64,000 nt of DNA from Bimastos eiseni (GCA_959347315.1 OY365809.1:6798853-6862852); one strand, 5' to 3'; counted from the stretch's first letter, positions 26,801-37,326 are shown. A program made the numbers and translations. Notes: generated by a model not told the origin, from the sequence alone.

Positions 26801-29800
26801 AGTCGAGCAATCATGGATGTTTCAATTTCTGCTCCACTTGCTCTCCTTAGCCAACTTGGCATTAAAATGAGTACAATCACTGCACACTGTTTGTGGTGTG
26901 GAAAGATAATGGTCATCTGTTCACACAGAGTACATGTCTTCTATGTGCCTTTCAATATGCCCTCATATAAATACTCCTATAGTGCAATGTCATACGTCCT
27001 CCTAGAAGTCATCCTACATGTATATGCCTTCCTATGAGCCTCGTTATATGCCCTACAATACGCCCTCCTATATAATCCCTGCAATATGCCCTCATATTAG
27101 TTCTCCATATGACTTCCGATGTGGCCTCATACGCCAATGCTAAGAAAACGGGAGCTGCTAAGTGAGCTGAAGGGACTGCTCTTCGTCTGCTCAAATGGTC
27201 CGTCGTGTATTATTACAATTGCACACTCTCCCATTGGTCAACCAACAGCACTGAGTCCAGCGGCTTATTGCTGAAAGCGATACCTAATTGAAGAAATTCT
27301 TTGGTGTCAGTAACAGAAATTGAAAATCTAAGGATATATCCGACTAATTTCCGAATCTTTGCGTCAGGCAGCTTAGAGTTCAATAACAAAAGAAGACAGG
27401 AGACACAGAAGGAGGAGGAGGAGGGAGAGGAGGAGGAGAAAGATGAAGAAGAGGAATATGAGGTGGAGGAGGAGAAATACAAAGAATAGGAAGATGAGGA
27501 GGAGAAATACGAAGAGAGGAAGATGAGGAGAAATACGAAGAGAGGAAGGGGAGGAGGAGAAATACGAAGAAGAAGACAAGGAGTACAAAGACGAGGAGGA
27601 TGAAAACAAGGAGGGCAATGAAGAGGATTAGGAGGAAGATTAAGAGGAAAGGAAGATGAAGAGGACAAGGAGGAGGACAATGATGAAGAAGAATAGAAGG
27701 AGTACGGAGGATGATGATGGGGACAATTATTAGGGTGAGGAGGAAAATGTACAGGACAAGGAGGAGGATGAAGAAGATGATGATGCAAAGGAGGAGAATG
27801 AATAGGAAGAGGAGGAGGAACATGGGAGGACGAGGAGAGAACACTCTGGATAAAACTAGATAAATCTTCAACTAGGAATGAGATGATGATGACGATGATG
27901 ATGATGCATAGACTGCAATGGAGTACGATTTCACAATAAAAACGAAGAACAATATGCCGAAGAATAGGCTTTGTCCTCTCCTCATTAAGTAAACACAGCA
28001 TTGTTTCTGGAACACTTGTCTTCATAGCTATAAGGCACCAGAACGGCTTTAATTATTAATCAAATCATGTCTAATTACTTCTACAGCCAGTGAAGTGCTT
28101 CTCGCATTTTATGCATGACGTTCGTCGCTGGATGCTTCTTACCAGTGAACTGAATACAAGATTCTGCGTTGGGTAAGTAGACAGAGCAATGCCACTGGCT
28201 ATTTGCATTTGCTATTTCTATCTCATGTCACGTTTGTCTATACGATACAAGACAACTCTATTTGATATCGCCTTTCCTGATAGTGCAGAAGTGCACAGAG
28301 CAATGTTGAGTGAAGGACTTACTCAAGGTATCTACACAGGGACTACATGAATTGGAGGAGGATCGAAACCATACCATTTATGTTACAGGCAGAATTCTCT
28401 AACCAAAAGGCCACCGCGCCACACTTGGGGTCGTCATGGAAGTTTTGATTTCTAGGCTCCTCTGCACGAGGTGAACGAGTTGTTCCTTTTGCACTGTTGT
28501 AGCGCCATCCATCTGGAATAGTCTAGCCGCCTCATTTCGTTGTCTTGGCTATGGATTCCGCCTGCACTTTCTATAAACATGCACTTGAAAACTGGTTTGT
28601 TTAGCCGGGGCTTGAAGGGTAGGCTTATGTCAGAGACGCACGACATAAATGATTGAATTAACGAATGGATAAATCATAGTGATGTTATTGTAATAACCAT
28701 TTGAAGCAATACGGCCGTGGCTCCAAAGAAAAAGCAACAATGTGTTGGAGAAATCTGGTAGAAATACAGTTGGTGACGGAAACTAAGACAAACACACAAG
28801 TCTTAGATCTATAAATGCGAGTGTTACGTCAATACCCAAACAATCGTTCTTGCCGATAGTCACAACAGCCGACGGGTCAGAGTGCACAACTTGTAATGAG
28901 GGAGCCACGGGTTTGAGTTCTTTGTTCAGAACTATTTTGTACCTAAGATCCATGTTTTATGACTTTACAGAGTCAGGCTTTCTCGGTTGTGGGACCTACA
29001 ATCTGGAATGGACTTCCCATAGAAGCCTCTCTTAAAACTGTCCTTTTCAGTCGAGGATTAGGCCGGGAGCGCCTCTTAGTAGATATCTTGAAGGGGCGCT
29101 ATATCAAATAGTTTTGATTGATGGACTGATTGACTTTGCACACTTAAAACACTTAAAATATGCAATATCATATTAAAACACTAACAATATTAATATTATG
29201 ACATCATAAGTGACATGTAGAGAGAATGTCAGTTGACAGAATGCCACACAATGCAAGCTTCAGAAAAGATTAGGAAAAGAAACATAGGAAACAGAAATAA
29301 AGGAAGACAAAGAAAACAGCATTACACTTTCCTAAACCCAAGGCTACACTTGGCAAATGATATAAATGAGGACATAACATCACTTGAACTAACACTAAGG
29401 GTAGCATTGGACTTCACAAATGTACGAGGGAGCTTATATATTCGTACCCATCGACGTCATTTGCCAGGCATAAGGTACCGATGATGATGAATTGATGATG
29501 ATCAACAGGAAATGACATAGACATGTATCTTACATGATACACAGGGATAAAGACCCCGATTGAAAAGAAACCAGCGCAAACACTCTGTGACTGCGTAAGT
29601 CACTAGGCATTATTAAAGTTTTGGTTTAACTTCTACAAAACATAAGTACACAGCGGTTTCTGTTGAATGGCGCTGTCGCATAAAGAAGATAATAGCGTTA
29701 CACTCTCTTAGACCCAGGCTTTTGGATGGAATCACCAGTTACACGGAAGAGATAAAAGGAAGTAAGAAACGTAACGTAAGTATGATAAGGCAAAGAAAAT

Positions 29801-32800
29801 AAGGTAAGGTGAAGTAAGGTCATATGAATATTTAGGTAAGACCACATGAAATAAGGTAAGTTCACATGAAATTAGGCAAGGCCACATGAATAAAGGTAAG
29901 GTCACATGAATAAAGGTAAGGCCACATGAATAAAGGTAAGGTCACATGAATAAAGGTAAGGTCACATGCAATTAGTTAAGGTCACATGAACAAAGGTAAC
30001 GTCTCATGACATCAGGTACAGCGACATGAAATTAGGCAAGGTCACGTGAAATTAGGTAAGGTCAAGGACTCACGTGAAATTAGATAAAGTAAGTAAATGA
30101 TGGAAGATAAAAGTATGGTGAAATAAGGTAAGGTCAGGTAACGCTAAGTAACGTAAGATAACATTAGGTAAGAAAGGTGATATAAGGAACACTTGAAACT
30201 AAGTTAATATGAATATTTATGTAGGTCAAGTAGAGCCCGGCCGGATAAGGTATGTAGAATAGGAAACAGACTCAGCCATGCATCTATCAAACGTCAACAG
30301 ACATTGATGAATGAAATGACGACATTAGTATACAAGTAGGTCATCACATGACTTCATTAGTATACAAGTAGGTCATCACATGAACAGCCAACACATCAAG
30401 TACTTCACATCAACAACTTCTCTTGTATACATCAACACAAGGACAGGCCTTTGCTTGCGTACTCAATCTATTCAGGTCAATTCCCATTAACCCCTAAATG
30501 ATTACTTACAGGTACTGTAAATCAATTCAATTTGCACCAAAATACTTTTAAATGAATGCTCATATAAACGTTAAATCTATGCTGGGAAATGAAGTGGAAT
30601 AGCCTTGCCTTCGGACAACTTGTACCTCCGAATGGATATTATGCCTATTCGTGCACCTGGATAATTTGGGTGCAATTTTAATACCCAAAATGGAGGTATG
30701 AAAATCTAGCAGACCTAAGAGAAGAAGAGTCTTAGTACAAGCTGAAAATGTCTTTCTTTTGGGAAGATCATACGACAATGTTCAAAATTCAAAAGGAAGA
30801 CTACACAAGTAAATTGCAACCAATCACCTGCAAACTCAACGTTAATGCCCTTGTCAGCTCATGGCCAAGGCCAACTCAAGGCCCTTCACAGATCAAGGTC
30901 CTTTCCAGCTTAAGGCCAATGCCAGATGTAGGCCAATGCAAGATCAAGGTCGAGGTCAGCTGAAATCTCAGAGAAGTAAATCATCGCTTCTATTGCAATC
31001 GGTCTGCTAGAGAATATGCTTGACAACATTTCATTAACAATTCCACAAAAACACATTTAAAAATGCACAACAGCGTAGATATTTTTAGAAGGCTGCTGAC
31101 CCTGTTGGTGACGCCCACAGCCAAGCCACCTCAGGCCCCCTTCTCCGTTGTGTCGGTTTGACTATAGTACTAGTGCACATTTTTAACATTTTTAACTGCT
31201 GACCATTAATAGAGCATCTGAAATTCTGAATGCTAATCTTATGCATGAAGGCTGTTTGCCTTATTAAAACGCTTCTAAGGTCCACTCTTGAATCTCATTC
31301 AGCCTCAACTCAATGCTTCCTACGCCTGTATGAATGTAAATTCTATCTGCTCATTTTTAACTGCTGTTAAAGACGCTCAGATTTAACGAGGTCACTCTTA
31401 CATCGTTGTGGTCTCGGATTTACACCTGCTACAGCCTCTCAACATCAAGTCAAGTATGCTGACGATTTCTACTCAATTGTTAGTAGGTTCCACGCACCTA
31501 AATACACCCACCAAAGAATAATGATCATATAATTCACTGGGAGGAGCGGAACAATCTGCTAAATCCTTCATAACCCAGAGTAATGTCATTAATAGACAAG
31601 GTGTCAATAATGTTCTGTTCCGTTGATCATCAAAGGAGACGGCAATGTAGAAGTGAAAATGAAGTTTCTTGGCGAGGTCTATGACTAAACAGTTCATAAG
31701 TTTATTAGAACACATTTCCAGAAGGATGGCTGAATGCATGAGAAAGCACAACTTGACAAAAATCTAATGGATCATGACTGGCGTAGACACCTTTTGCCTG
31801 TCTCTCTCTTTGTCTCTCTCTCTGGCTCTCTCTGTCTCTGTCTCTTTTTCCATCTCTTTGGAATGAGCTGCAATATCAACGGCAATATTCGCTACACAAT
31901 CTGCATTGTCTTTAATCTCCTGTTACACATGCTACAGTTAAAGCAGAAGTCAAAGCTTCTGGCTATTTCTGTGCATTGACGTTCAACACCTGCCCTACGA
32001 TGATCAACTGAAGTGCCAAAGAAAAAAAACTAGGACAAACTGATTATCTAATGCATGTAGATATTCATACAGAGAATGTCTGTCTGTTTGTCTGTATGTA
32101 TGAGTGTAAATATATATATATATACATATATATATACACTGAAACACACATATTTATATATTTCTCTGTCTGTCTGCCTGTCTGTGTATATATGTGTGTA
32201 TATATATTGTCTGTCTGTCTGTCTGTGTCTGTCTGTATGTCTCTCTCTCCACTGATAGACAAGAGAAGAAAAAAAGAATTATTGCATGTAACAGACTTCT
32301 GTTGTTCTAGGCAAGTTCCCAAAAGTCTCAAATCACTGTCTGTTTCATGTAGTTGGTAGCCAGGATAAAAAGGTTCTAAGGATAGTCTCATAAGATGTGT
32401 TTCAGTGTTTGGTTATTTGCGCCAATAACACTTTAACGACAAACTGTACTGTGTTCACAGTCATTTTAAATACACACTTGTTGAGAAAAGTCTTAAGTAA
32501 CAGTACACACCAGGGTTTTCAAACAGAGGTACACGTGCCACCAGTGGTATGCCTGTTGTCGCTTAAGTGGCACGCAATGAAATTTGAAAAAAAATTCAAT
32601 GGCATTATCTCAAAACAAGCTGGATTTGTCATCAATACTCCAAGTGTATTGTCGATTGGTGCGCTGCCCCAAACTCTACAACAGAACTTACAATATTCTC
32701 CCAATTAATAATTAATTTCAAGGGAACTTAACACTTGCCTGTTACTTTTGATCTTACTTTTGCTGGTGGTATGCCAACATAAATAGACACAGCGACTACT

Positions 32801-35084
32801 ATGCTCAGTGGTTAATACGGCCACGGGTGGAGTAAATTACATTCACGGCATGCCTTCACAGATCTTCTTAACTTCAATTTAGTTCTCATCAGGTTCATGC
32901 CTCAGAAAAATTCGGCGTAATAGGAAAATAATTTCTCACTCCTATTACTATACAGTTGGAGCTGTGCAAAAATGAGAAATAAAAGAATAAAATAAATTGA
33001 ACGTACGGGTGAACCGACCTGGAGTGCGTTCTTGACAGCGACGAACACTTGGAATTGGGACTGGCATAGCCCTCTGACGTCGACGACAGGCAGCCACTTC
33101 CGCTGCTGTTCGACAGTTCCTCTTTCACACGAGCGGCACCCTCTGCCAGGGTTTCGAGGTGCAATGAGTCTGGCTGGGCAGCGCTGCCAGATGTCGCCAG
33201 GTCCCTCTGGCCGCAGTCGAGGGACGCAGCGGCTGCGGCAGCAGACAGGTTAGCCACTTTGGAGTTCATCAGTGACGCGAGGGAACTGGATGAGAGCTGG
33301 GCAGCGTAGAGCGACAGCGGGTTAACGAGCATGCCTGGAAATCCGAGGGATGCCTGAGTGATTATCGGGGATAGGAGCGAAGACGACATGAGGCCGTTGA
33401 ATCCCTGAACAAAACTGGAAAGGGCAAGAGGATTGTAGACGGACAGCGGCAAGGAACAGGTGGAAACACCAGAGGCTGCCGACATCTGATGAGTGGAAAA
33501 GTCATTGTCTGCCAGGTGTTTCGGGATGGTCGGGTGCCCGGTCCTGGGCAGGGAGTCGGCCGACGATGAGGTAGGAGTACTAGCAGACACACTCAGCTTG
33601 CGCTTCGTCCTCAGCTGTGAGTTACCAAGGATCGATTTGTGCGGTGCGTGGATGATCTTGTTCTGGTGCGCCGCCTCCGAATCTTCGCCCGTCCTCCTCA
33701 CGACGTCACACTTCGCCTCCGTTTCTTCGATTGGAGCATCGGAAGGAATGACGACCGTGATGTCGTCGCCGAGGTGTTCCGTCTCTCGGATCTTAGTGGC
33801 CAGATCAACGGTGAACAGCTCCGGGGGAGCAAGGACAGTAGTGTTCGAGCAGCCACCGTTTCTGGGCTCGCTGTGACTGTGCAGTCCTCGTGATGGCTTG
33901 CAAGTCATGTCCATACCCTGGCTTTGTTCGTACTCCATTTGATTACCCAGCATTTCGACAGGCGTCTTCTCGCGAATGCCAGAAATGGCCTTCTCGGTAT
34001 ATTCTCTGCTTTTGTGGCAAGTGAAAAGCGACAACCCCCCATGATCTGTGACTTCCTTCAGTGGATCCAAGTGAACTGTCGACGACTTTGTGTTTCCGTT
34101 CAGCGTGTCTGAAGATGAAGGGCGACTAATCGAGCGTGATTGGTCTAGTTCCTGAAACGAGTATTTGCTATGGCCGTGGAAACTACTCATCGAGTTCACG
34201 TTGCCGAAACCGAACTTCTTCCAGCTATTGACGTCATTCTCCAGAGCGGAAACCTTTGATGGTGGTTCAAGGACTTCTGTTCCTGAGGAGTCCAATTCAT
34301 CTGATGATTGTCTCAAGGTGGAAACACCAGGAACACAACTTCTGCTGCAACCGTTTATTCTCACATCCTCACGACTTGTAACCACATCCACCTGGAGAGT
34401 CTCTGAGTGACTGCGGGCGTTGCGCTCCTCCGCCTCAGGGCTTCCCACCCAGAAACTCCCATGCTGGGTCTTCAAATGGAATGACAACTGGGGCCTCAGC
34501 TGGAATCTCACGTCACAAAGGCGACATCGGTAAGGCAGCTTACGGCTGTGTGCTGCCAGGTGGCGTCTCAGCTTCTCGAGCGTTCCGCCGAGCTTTCCGC
34601 AGAGGTGGCACTTGTACAGAGATGATCGCTCGCCAGTGGAATCCAAAATTCCGTCGATGCGACTCACGATGACCGTCTCATTCTTGATGGTGAGCCTATA
34701 CTTCCGGAAAAGATTCTTCACTCTGTCGTCTTCGGTCGTTCCATGCTGTGAAGTGTCGCTCTTTAAACTGTCCTCCCTCGGACCTTCTAGAATTTCGGGT
34801 TTCTCGTGTGAACTGTTGACGTGGCCAGTGGTCTTTGCACCGCAGTGTCTGTCACTGCTGAGCTCTGCGTTGAGAACGTTAGTATCGGATGGTGGTCTTC
34901 TGAGGCCTATTCTTTCCAGGGACGATGATGACTTGTGATTTTCACATATCATCTTCTCACCATCATTGTTGTTATTGTTGTTTGAGATGATGGGGCTGGT
35001 GGTGCCTTCGAGCTGCTGCTGCTGCTGAAGCCCGTCTGGTTCCCTTGAGATAAGGAGACCAACTTCAGTTTTGTTGCAGGACAT
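20614..35084 (-). CDS. C2H2 zinc-finger protein, four coding exons (gene-level)
   Basis: Probable nuclear DNA-binding protein. Joining 35084-33019, 22898-22750, 21632-21549 and 20879-20614 gives 2565 nt, exactly 855 codons including the TGA stop, with phases 2, 1 and 1 matching at every junction. Six C2H2 fingers are visible: two in the first exon (about residues 157-179 and 185-208), one each in exons 2 and 3, and two in exon 4. A long Ser/Thr-rich linker with poly-Gln, poly-Asn and poly-Ala runs separates the first pair from the C-terminal four. The ATG at 35084 is preceded by an in-frame TAG inside the same exon, which fixes the start; the GTG just before it is not used. I do not recognise the orthologue. 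Finger arrangement suggests a transcription regulator, but that is inference. A further exon between exons 1 and 2 (10 kb intron) cannot be excluded. Confidence 0.85.
21549..21632 (-). CDS. Zinc-finger gene: third coding exon
   Basis: An 84-nt exon between a strong acceptor (GGTGCTTTTCAG) and donor CAAG|GTCAGT. It encodes exactly one finger, PYKCRFCNYY through HMMRH, with the codon at each end split in phase 1. The small size and perfect phase fit with its neighbours make this a confident internal exon. Confidence 0.85.
21794..21924. mobile_element. 131-bp hAT-type MITE, perfect 8-bp target duplication
   Basis: The ends are CAGAGGCAGCGATC and GATCGCGGCCTCTG, a 14-bp inverted repeat with one mismatch. 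The flanks are ACCATTAA on both sides (21786-21793, 21925-21932). The inside is G/C-run rich (GGGGGAGGGG, TCCCCCC). It lies within the intron between zinc-finger exons 2 and 3. Confidence 0.9.
21933..22749. other. Intronic sequence, no gene seen
   Basis: Intron 2 of the zinc-finger gene. GAAGGGGCGCTATATAA at about 22560 is the 3' tail signature of the LINE family seen elsewhere in the window; the coding remnant before it is too decayed to call. Confidence 0.4.
22750..22898 (-). CDS. Zinc-finger gene: second coding exon
   Basis: The acceptor is TTATTCTAG and the donor GAAG|GTAATC. The 149-nt exon starts with the third base of a codon and ends in phase 1. It encodes a basic lead-in (NVIQKPIKREN) followed by one C2H2 finger, YHCLYCNKNF with HMDFH at its end. 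The junction to the next exon produces the linker HEDIRPYKC, which is spaced like the classic inter-finger linker. This supports direct splicing to exon 3. Confidence 0.85.
23075..23222. repeat. ATT/ATC trinucleotide microsatellite
   Basis: Imperfect TTATTA and ATCATC units over about 150 bp in the long intron; Ile/Leu- and Met/Ile-rich frames across it are artefacts. Confidence 0.85.
23440..23572 (-). mobile_element. tRNA-derived SINE, copy 1
   Basis: On the minus strand it starts TAGTGGCTGATTGGTTAGAAC (A-box-like). GGCATCGAACCTC (B-box-like) follows, then a shared central word GAGCAAATCCT. It is abutted by a second copy in the same orientation. Confidence 0.65.
23578..23712 (-). mobile_element. 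tRNA-derived SINE, copy 2
   Basis: Minus strand: GCGGCTGGTTAGCGCTC (A box), GAGTTCGAACTTC (B box), then AAGCAAGTCCTTC as the central word and CAGCGTCATCGATTGAGG after it. Adjacent to copy 1, so the two form a head-to-tail pair. Confidence 0.7.
24675..25876. mobile_element. hAT-type element, non-autonomous, interrupted by another element
   Basis: The ends are CAGTGATTCCCAAACT and AGTTTGGGAAACACTG, about 16 bp inverted with one mismatch. The flanks are ATTTAGAA on both sides (24667-24674 and 25877-25884), a perfect 8-bp hAT duplication. The subterminal word GGGTCGCGACCC is a palindrome. After removing the inserted element it is about 360 bp with no coding sequence. Confidence 0.92.
25010..25848. 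mobile_element. TIR element of about 839 bp nested in the hAT element
   Basis: The ends are GGGCCATCCATAAAGTACGT and ACGTACTTTATGGACGGCCC. They continue as a near-perfect inverted repeat into CACGC / GCGTG. CCAAG lies on both sides (25005-25009 and 25849-25853), giving a 5-bp duplication. Inner CCTCCCCTCTGTCACAAACT is repeated near both ends. AT-rich interior with no transposase, so non-autonomous; superfamily not assigned. Confidence 0.85.
25885..27390. other. Intronic sequence, no gene seen
   Basis: Long intron of the zinc-finger gene. A run of imperfect CCTCNTATATGCC-like words lies at about 26955-27110; otherwise unremarkable. Confidence 0.4.
27401..27850. repeat. Polypurine tract, GAGGA/GAAGA-rich
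   Basis: About 450 bp almost without pyrimidines on the plus strand, built from GGAGGA, GAAGAAGA and AAGATGAGGA words with irregular GAGGAGAAATACGAAGA repeats near 27470-27570. The Ser/Pro/Leu frames on the other strand are artefacts. Confidence 0.9.
28280..28422 (-). mobile_element. tRNA-derived SINE, copy 3
   Basis: Minus strand: GGTGGCCTTTTGGTTAGAG (A-box-like), GGTTTCGATCCTCC (B-box-like), then AGTAAGTCCTTC as the central word. Confidence 0.65.
28440..28660 (+). mobile_element. LINE 3' end remnant (CR1/L2/Jockey-like)
   Basis: Decayed frames read APSIWNSLAASF and then HLKTGLFSRGLKGRL. This is the pattern found at the very C-terminus of many LINE reverse transcriptase proteins (xxWNSLP..., FKxxLKxxLF). 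5'-truncated. Confidence 0.5.
28960..29125 (+). mobile_element. LINE 3' end remnant (CR1/L2/Jockey-like)
   Basis: Open frame AFSVVGPTIWNGLP and LKTVLFSRGL is the conserved LINE C-terminus. It is followed by the tail AAGGGGCGCTATATC and TTGATTGATGGACTGATTGA. Confidence 0.65.
29245..29510 (+). mobile_element. LINE reverse-transcriptase C-terminal remnant, GATGAT tail
   Basis: Decayed frames (NRNKGRQRK, DINEDITSLELTLRVALD, RTHRRHLPGIRYR) parallel those at 38515. Both match the usual endonuclease/RT LINE ending (...RWxDxIxED...A.DR..W). A GATGATGATGAATTGATGATGA tail follows, as in RTE-like LINEs that end in short microsatellites. Confidence 0.5.
29775..30185. repeat. Minisatellite, unit about 20 bp (GGTAAGGTCACATGAATAAA-like)
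   Basis: The units are clearest at 29850-30060, where AATAAAGGTAAGGTCACATG recurs with GTCACATG/GCCACATG variants, and looser towards both ends. On the plus strand every good unit contains AAGGTAAGG, a perfect 5'-splice-site-like word. Confidence 0.85.
30190..31440. other. Intronic sequence, no gene seen
   Basis: Long intron of the zinc-finger gene. A 30-bp direct duplication (ATTAGTATACAAGTAGGTCA...) lies at about 30325-30385, and an AAGGCC-rich stretch at 30860-30935. Confidence 0.4.
31445..31700 (+). mobile_element. Possible LINE reverse-transcriptase remnant
   Basis: The frame QVKYADDFYSIVS resembles the YADD catalytic motif. Further on, IKGDGNVEVKMKFLG resembles the post-catalytic 'I..G..VE...FKFLG' motif. 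Frames are broken in between, so this is an old fragment. Confidence 0.35.
32065..32260. repeat. TCTG and AT microsatellites
   Basis: Two TCTG blocks (about 32078-32095, 32165-32242) flanking AT runs at 32108-32141. Confidence 0.85.
32511..32590 (+). mobile_element. hAT-like terminal fragment
   Basis: Starts CAGGGTTTTCAAACAGAGGT and continues with ACACGTGCCACCAGTGG, the usual look of a hAT end. No partner end or duplication was found. Confidence 0.35.
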
Positions 35085-35126
35085 CACAGGATGCTCTGTC
35101 TCAGCATAACGCCAAGTCTAAATATT
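33019..35126 (-). CDS. Zinc-finger gene: first coding exon with 42 nt of 5'UTR
   Basis: The exon opens at a good acceptor (TTCTTGTTGCAG, cut before 35126). After 42 untranslated bases containing an in-frame TAG, the ATG lies at 35082-35084. It encodes about 689 residues. The start has a CAG-coded poly-Gln run and an AAC/AAT-coded poly-Asn run. Two linked C2H2 fingers follow (YKCHLC...HLAAH and YRCRLC...HLKTQH). Then comes a long Ser-rich stretch, a hydrophobic segment (NPLALSSFVQGFNG to NPLSLYAAQL), and a poly-Ala run. Two donors 12 nt apart are possible at the 3' end: CAG|GTCGGT (ending 33019) and CCC|GTACGT (ending 33007). Both leave phase 2, so both would join the next exon in frame. Confidence 0.85.
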
Positions 35127-36040
35127 CTGCAACAAGAAGGAAAACCATCAAAGAATTCACACAGATTATGAAAGCATCTATAACAGTCACTAACAAAGAC
35201 TTTTAAGAACTTCCTTAGTAGCTTAACTTTGCAAAACGTATACCCAAGTACTGACCCATATACAAGGCTGACTAGTCCTTCTTTCGCTAGGCGGGGGCGT
35301 TAGTTAAATAAGATGCTGCCGACAGTCAAATTTGATTCCTATAATAACTTGCCATCAAACTGTTCATACTGTACAATCATATTGCAATCATACTGCGGTT
35401 TGTCAGTTACAAAGATTTATTTATTCATTTAAAATAATGTCTTATAATATGACTCACAAATTTAACACAGCCAATGCATACCACAGCATATCATGGTCCT
35501 CCACATGCATTACATAGGAATCTGTAAAGTTAGAAACTACTTAAAACTTACATATAGCTAACTGGTACACTTTCAAAAACGTGCTATCGAATTACACAGC
35601 CATCAAACTATCATACATTCAGTTCATACATGCTTAAACTAGGTCACACAAGGTTGTCAGCAGAACTTACATCTTTCTAACCCAGGTCAAAGTTTTGAAT
35701 CTATTGGGTGGCAACGTTCTGGGTTAGGCACAAATGGTCACCCTGCCATAACATTGCCTCTGACCCAGAATTATGGCTAGGTTACGCATACAATATATAT
35801 ATACATATACATATATATATATATATACAAACATAAGCATCCCAAACATAAAAGCAAACTCACAAGTACAAATACAAAGATAAGGGATCCTAAACACAAA
35901 CACACAGAATCCTACATTTTCAAGAGCACGCACATTGAACAGCTTTCATACCACACAATCCAGGGCCGCAGATCTTTTGAAACCACACCCAGTCTTTTGG
36001 CGTCGAGCAACGGAGAATTGGAGTAAGAATTGCAATCCAG
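35127..36040. other. 5' intron or upstream region of the zinc-finger gene, no gene seen
   Basis: AT-rich, with an AT microsatellite at about 35793-35826. The acceptor at 35127 implies this is intronic in transcripts starting upstream. Confidence 0.4.
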
Positions 36041-36050
36041 GCAATTGGCA

Positions 36051-36770
36051 CTTTGATTCTTACATGCATTTTGTGCTTGATCTTACAGGTAGACCTGTTT
36101 AGCATTTAATTCTTACAGGCATTTAGCGCTTGATTCTTCTAGGCATTTAGCACTTGATTCTTACAGGCATTTAGCGCTTGATTCTTACAGGTATATATCA
36201 CTTGATTCTTACAGGTATTTAGCACTTGATTCTTATAAGTATTTAGCACTTGATTCTTACAGGCATTTAGCACTTGATTCTTACAGGAATTTAGCACTTG
36301 ATTCTTACAGGTATTTAGCCCTTGATTCTTACAGGCATTTAGCACTTGATTCTTACAGGCATTTAGCACTTGATTCTTACAGGCAACAGGCATGTAGCGC
36401 TTGATTCTTACAGGCATCAGGCATGTAGCGCTTGATTCTTACAGGCATCAGGCATGTAGCGCTTGATTCTTACAGGCATTTAGCCCTTGATTCTTACAGG
36501 CATCAGGCATGTAGCGCTTGATTCTTACAGGCATTTAGCCCTTGATTCTTACAGGCATTTAGCACTTGATTCTTACAGGTATTTAGCCCTTGATTCTTAC
36601 AGGTATTTAGCATTTGATTCTTACAGGCAGTAAGCACTTGATTCTTACAGGCATTTAGCACTTGATTCGTGCAGGCAGTAAGCACTTGATTCTTACAGGC
36701 AGTAAGCACTTGATTCTTACAGGCAGTAAGCACTTGATTCTTACAGGCATTTAGTACTTGATTCTTACAT
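36051..36770. repeat. Minisatellite of about 29 units, 24 bp (31-bp variant), splice-site-like
   Basis: The plus-strand unit is TTGATTCTTACAGGCATTTA followed by GCAC. Variants have AGTAAGCAC or an extra CATCAGG insertion. The plus strand repeats a 3'-splice-site-like TTGATTCTTACAG|G. The minus strand, sense for the zinc-finger gene, repeats CCTGTAAGAATCAAG, a donor-like word. The array is a multiple of three long, so it stays open as Ala/Cys-Lys-Asn-Gln-Val-Leu-Asn repeats; I regard those frames as artefacts. Confidence 0.95.
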
Positions 36771-37318
36771 TACACAGATGACATTACGCTTTCTTGTTAC
36801 TACAAGTGCCTATAATGAGAAACTGTAAACGAAACCAATAAGGGAGTGGACCTGTCATCCGCCCTTTCTGTCATTGTTTTATTTATGTTTAGTCAATTAT
36901 GCAGTAGACTGACATGGATATTTCAAAGGCTATATATTCACTGAGCAGAGCTACTGGCACCTGAGTGGTTTAGCAGAGATGGTCATAGGTATTAAATGTT
37001 GACGACATTCATTTCTCAGCCTCGGCAGACGAGGGACACTTTATCTGCCAACCTCAAGTCTACTGCAAAATTGACAGTCCTCTAAATCAATCACCCGAGT
37101 ACCGCAAAACGCTACAGAAACATGAACGGTCTCCTAATTCTGCCTTAACCTCCTGCAGGTGGTCTTTGGAATTCAGCCAACTCTCAATCTAGCCGAATCA
37201 GTTATCTCGACGATCTCCCGTCTCAACTTCAGTCCGAACAGAACCCGCAGATCCGCCGAGTTCACACAAGCGACACCGCGCAGTTGTCCACGCTTTTCCA
37301 GATATTCCAACACCCCGG

Positions 37319-37326
37319 ATTTATAG
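37319..37326 (-). promoter_or_regulatory. TATA-like box in a CpG-rich block, candidate promoter of the zinc-finger gene
   Basis: On the minus strand the sequence reads CTATAAATCCGGGG inside a CpG-rich stretch (about 37170-37420) that stands out from AT-rich surroundings. It is 2.2 kb upstream of the first coding exon, which begins with an acceptor and therefore needs an upstream noncoding exon. No transcription start or first-exon donor can be fixed from sequence alone. The GC-rich block at 40.4-41.8 kb is an alternative. Confidence 0.3.

Noticed and set aside
27213..28025. 270-residue Ser/Pro/Leu-rich protein on the minus strand
   Set aside because: It is the complement of the polypurine tract. 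Composition is explained by the repeat, and there are no domains or splice signals.
33032..34938. Several plus-strand frames opposite the first zinc-finger exon
   Set aside because: Shadows of a 2.1 kb coding exon with high GC at third positions; no independent support.
35085..35087. GTG as start codon of the zinc-finger protein
   Set aside because: A normal ATG follows immediately, and eukaryotic nuclear genes rarely use GTG.
36139..36733. Cys-Lys-Asn-Gln repeat protein or CRISPR-like array on the minus strand
   Set aside because: The 24-bp units are contiguous with no unique spacers, and the period is a multiple of three, so open frames arise automatically. No start context, signal peptide or splice support.
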